Of a stretch of DNA of 6,813 bases, positions 5,356 to 6,813 are shown piece by piece. A program made the position numbers and the translations under genes. Each line of letters starts with the position of its first letter. Position 1 is the first letter of the stretch. Under the pieces are notes generated by a model. The model was not told where the DNA came from and did not search any database. It saw nothing but the letters and a program-made list of their open reading frames with translations. The DNA comes from Candidatus Campbelliibacteriota bacterium (GTDB lineage: Bacteria; Patescibacteriota; Minisyncoccia; Phycocordibacterales; CSBR16-193), in contig SKVL01000029.1 of assembly GCA_007129455.1 (NCBI GenBank), forward strand, positions 1 through 6,813, in the 5' to 3' direction.

Positions 5356-6636
5356 ATGATCAACAAAAAAAATCTATTGATTTTCGTTTTGGCTCTTTTG
5401 TTTTTAATACTTACCGTAAAGACGGTCTTCTTGGAGGAAGAAGAAAAAAGATCGGGATCGGTTAAAGCTGACGACAGCGGTGCCACGGTCGAAGGAATTG
5501 AGGTGGTTGAGAAAGCAAACAATGAGTTTGCTTTAAAACTGTACTCGAAACTTGCAAAAGATAACGAAGGAGAGAATCTCTTCTTCTCCCCTTACAGCAT
5601 ATCCACCGCTCTGGCAATGACCTACGAAGGGGCCGAGAGTAAAACCGCAGAAGAGATCCGAGAGGTTTTCGGCTTCCCCGAGGAGGACGACGCTCGCCGG
5701 CCGGCAATGGCGGCTTTGTATAACCGACTGAACCCGGAAAACCCCGAGTATGAGCTTAAGACGGCCAACGCTTTGTGGATCCAAGACAGTTTCAAGATCC
5801 TTAACGACTTTACCGACACCATAGAAAGATACTATGTCGGATCGGCCAAGAACGTTGACTTTGAGGGCGACACTGAGAAGTCCAGAGAGACGATCAACGA
5901 CTGGGTGGCACAGAAGACAAACGATATTATAAATGAGCTTTTCCCGGAAGGGTCCATAACTCCTCTGACCCGCTTGGTCTTGACCAACGCTATTTACTTC
6001 AAAGGCGACTGGGTGATGGAGTTCGATGAGGATCTGACCGAAGACAGTCCCTTCAGAGTGAATGACACCACCACGGTGGATGTTCCGATGATGAGAAGCA
6101 TTGAGAGAAAGTACGGCTACTACGAAGACGACTCCGTTCAGATCTTGGAGCTCGGCTACAAAGGAGACCGGCTTTCTATGCTTGTGATACTCCCCGAAGA
6201 TGAAGACCTCGCCTCTCTGGAAGAGACGATCTCTTTAGAGAAGGTCTCCGAGTGGAGAGAAGGGATCGTTGAAAGGGATCTCAACATATACTTGCCCAAA
6301 TTCAAACTTGACACGAAATATGATCTTAAAAAACAGCTCGACAGTCTGGGGATGCCCCTGGCGTTTACTCCGCCGAGTCAAAACGGGGCCGACTTTTCGG
6401 GAATAACCGGAAAGAGGGACCTCTTTGTCGGAGCGATAGTTCATGATGCCTTCATCTCTGTCGATGAGGTCGGAACCGAGGCCGCTGCCGCAACCGGTGT
6501 CGAGATGAGACTGGAAATGGCAATGGAAGGACCGCCGGTATTCAGAGCCGATCGGCCCTTTCTCTTCCTAATACAAGAGAAAGAGAGCGGGAACATCCTG
6601 TTCTTGGGCAGGGTCATCAATCCGAGCCAAAATTAG
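5356..6636 (+). CDS. Serpin (serine protease inhibitor), exported, probably membrane-anchored
   Basis: Serpins trap target proteases by a suicide mechanism in which the cleaved reactive-centre loop inserts into a beta-sheet. Residues 1-26 form a signal-anchor without a lipobox Cys, followed by an acidic linker and the serpin fold from about 52. Signatures visible are FFSPYSISTAL (76-86), NAIYFKGDW (211-219) and the C-terminal FLFLIQEKESGNILFLGRV (402-420). The loop hinge GTEAAAAT (373-380) has the small residues of inhibitory serpins, with T374 at P14. Counting from the hinge puts P1-P1' at E387-M388. The loop length equals antithrombin's by both hinge and FRADRPF anchors (comparison from memory). 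A Glu P1 would suit a Glu-specific protease, but cleavage one or two residues away (L386 or M388) is possible. The protein contains no cysteine. Length 426 aa is a normal serpin core of about 370 plus the anchor. No Shine-Dalgarno site is evident. The natural target is unknown; protection against host or environmental proteases is inference. Confidence 0.95.
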   Translation: MINKKNLLIFVLALLFLILTVKTVFLEEEEKRSGSVKADDSGATVEGIEVVEKANNEFALKLYSKLAKDNEGENLFFSPYSISTALAMTYEGAESKTAEEIREVFGFPEEDDARRPAMAALYNRLNPENPEYELKTANALWIQDSFKILNDFTDTIERYYVGSAKNVDFEGDTEKSRETINDWVAQKTNDIINELFPEGSITPLTRLVLTNAIYFKGDWVMEFDEDLTEDSPFRVNDTTTVDVPMMRSIERKYGYYEDDSVQILELGYKGDRLSMLVILPEDEDLASLEETISLEKVSEWREGIVERDLNIYLPKFKLDTKYDLKKQLDSLGMPLAFTPPSQNGADFSGITGKRDLFVGAIVHDAFISVDEVGTEAAAATGVEMRLEMAMEGPPVFRADRPFLFLIQEKESGNILFLGRVINPSQN

Positions 6637-6643
6637 ATTAAAA

Positions 6644-6813
6644 ATGAGTGACAGGATACCAACCTCAACCGTAACAAGAGTTTTGTTTTTCCTTGTCTTC
6701 TTCGGAGTGGTCGGAGCGGGTATCTTTCTTTTCGGCAGAAGCGCCGAGCCCATTTTGATCGAGAATGAAAGAGGAGAAGAAAGAGTAGAGAGTACAGACG
6801 AAGAAAAAGAAGA
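6644..6813 (+). CDS. N-terminal fragment of an unidentified signal-anchored protein, cut by the window end
   Basis: An ATG at 6644, 7 bases after the serpin stop, opens a frame that stays open for 56 codons to the edge of the window. The product starts MSDRIPTSTVTR, then has one hydrophobic segment (about residues 13-30, from VLFFLVFF to IFLF), then a charged stretch rich in Glu, Asp and Lys (about 40-56). This is the profile of a signal-anchor followed by an extracellular acidic linker, like the serpin just before it. No lipobox Cys is seen. The short spacing implies cotranscription with the serpin. No catalytic domain lies within the window, so no function can be given; a second exported protein, perhaps another serpin or a surface enzyme, is possible. 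Confidence 0.7.
   Translation, partial: MSDRIPTSTVTRVLFFLVFFGVVGAGIFLFGRSAEPILIENERGEERVESTDEEKE

Overview
The window is a gene-dense stretch with every recognised gene on the + strand: five complete protein genes between a left-edge gene and a truncated right-edge gene, seven in all. No tRNA, rRNA, CRISPR array, insertion sequence or attachment site is visible. The longest stretches without a gene are about 117 bases (746-862) and 146 bases (1913-2058). The likely source is a bacterium of the Candidate Phyla Radiation (Patescibacteria). This is inferred from a class F-type sortase, a CAP-domain protein of the layout common in that group (N-terminal anchor, CAP domain, linker, C-terminal membrane segments), compact genes, AT-rich leaders without clear Shine-Dalgarno sites, and a shortened hydrogenase operon. 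No taxonomic marker gene is present, so a fermentative Firmicutes-like host cannot be excluded. TAA, TGA and TAG are all used as stops and no in-frame UGA interrupts the genes, so the standard bacterial code fits.

Layout. (1) 29-745: membrane-anchored sortase, followed by a 12-bp GC-rich hairpin. (2) 863-1912: CAP-domain surface protein with its own promoter. (3) 2059-5304: three overlapping genes behind one promoter. They encode a short NuoF/HydB-like flavin subunit, a complete group A [FeFe] hydrogenase (HydA), and an ECF-transporter-S-component-like membrane protein. (4) 5356-6636: membrane-anchored or secreted serpin with its own promoter, followed 7 bases later by the start of a further signal-anchored protein that runs off the window.

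How the parts fit. The hydrogenase operon should let a fermenting cell dispose of reductant as H2, or take up H2, through a flavoprotein coupled to HydA. All H-cluster and accessory-cluster ligands are present in HydA. The flavin subunit is cut down at both ends relative to bifurcating HydB, and no HydC/NuoE-like subunit or HydEFG maturase lies in the window. The flanking genes are mostly cell-surface functions: a transpeptidase, a CAP protein and a protease inhibitor.

Points most worth follow-up are the two-subunit hydrogenase with its translationally coupled membrane partner, the unusual residues in the flavin/NADH site of the HydB-like subunit, the serpin's predicted Glu P1 site, and a repeated extended -10 promoter (TGATATAAT or TGATAAAAT) ahead of three transcription units, one of which would be nearly leaderless.
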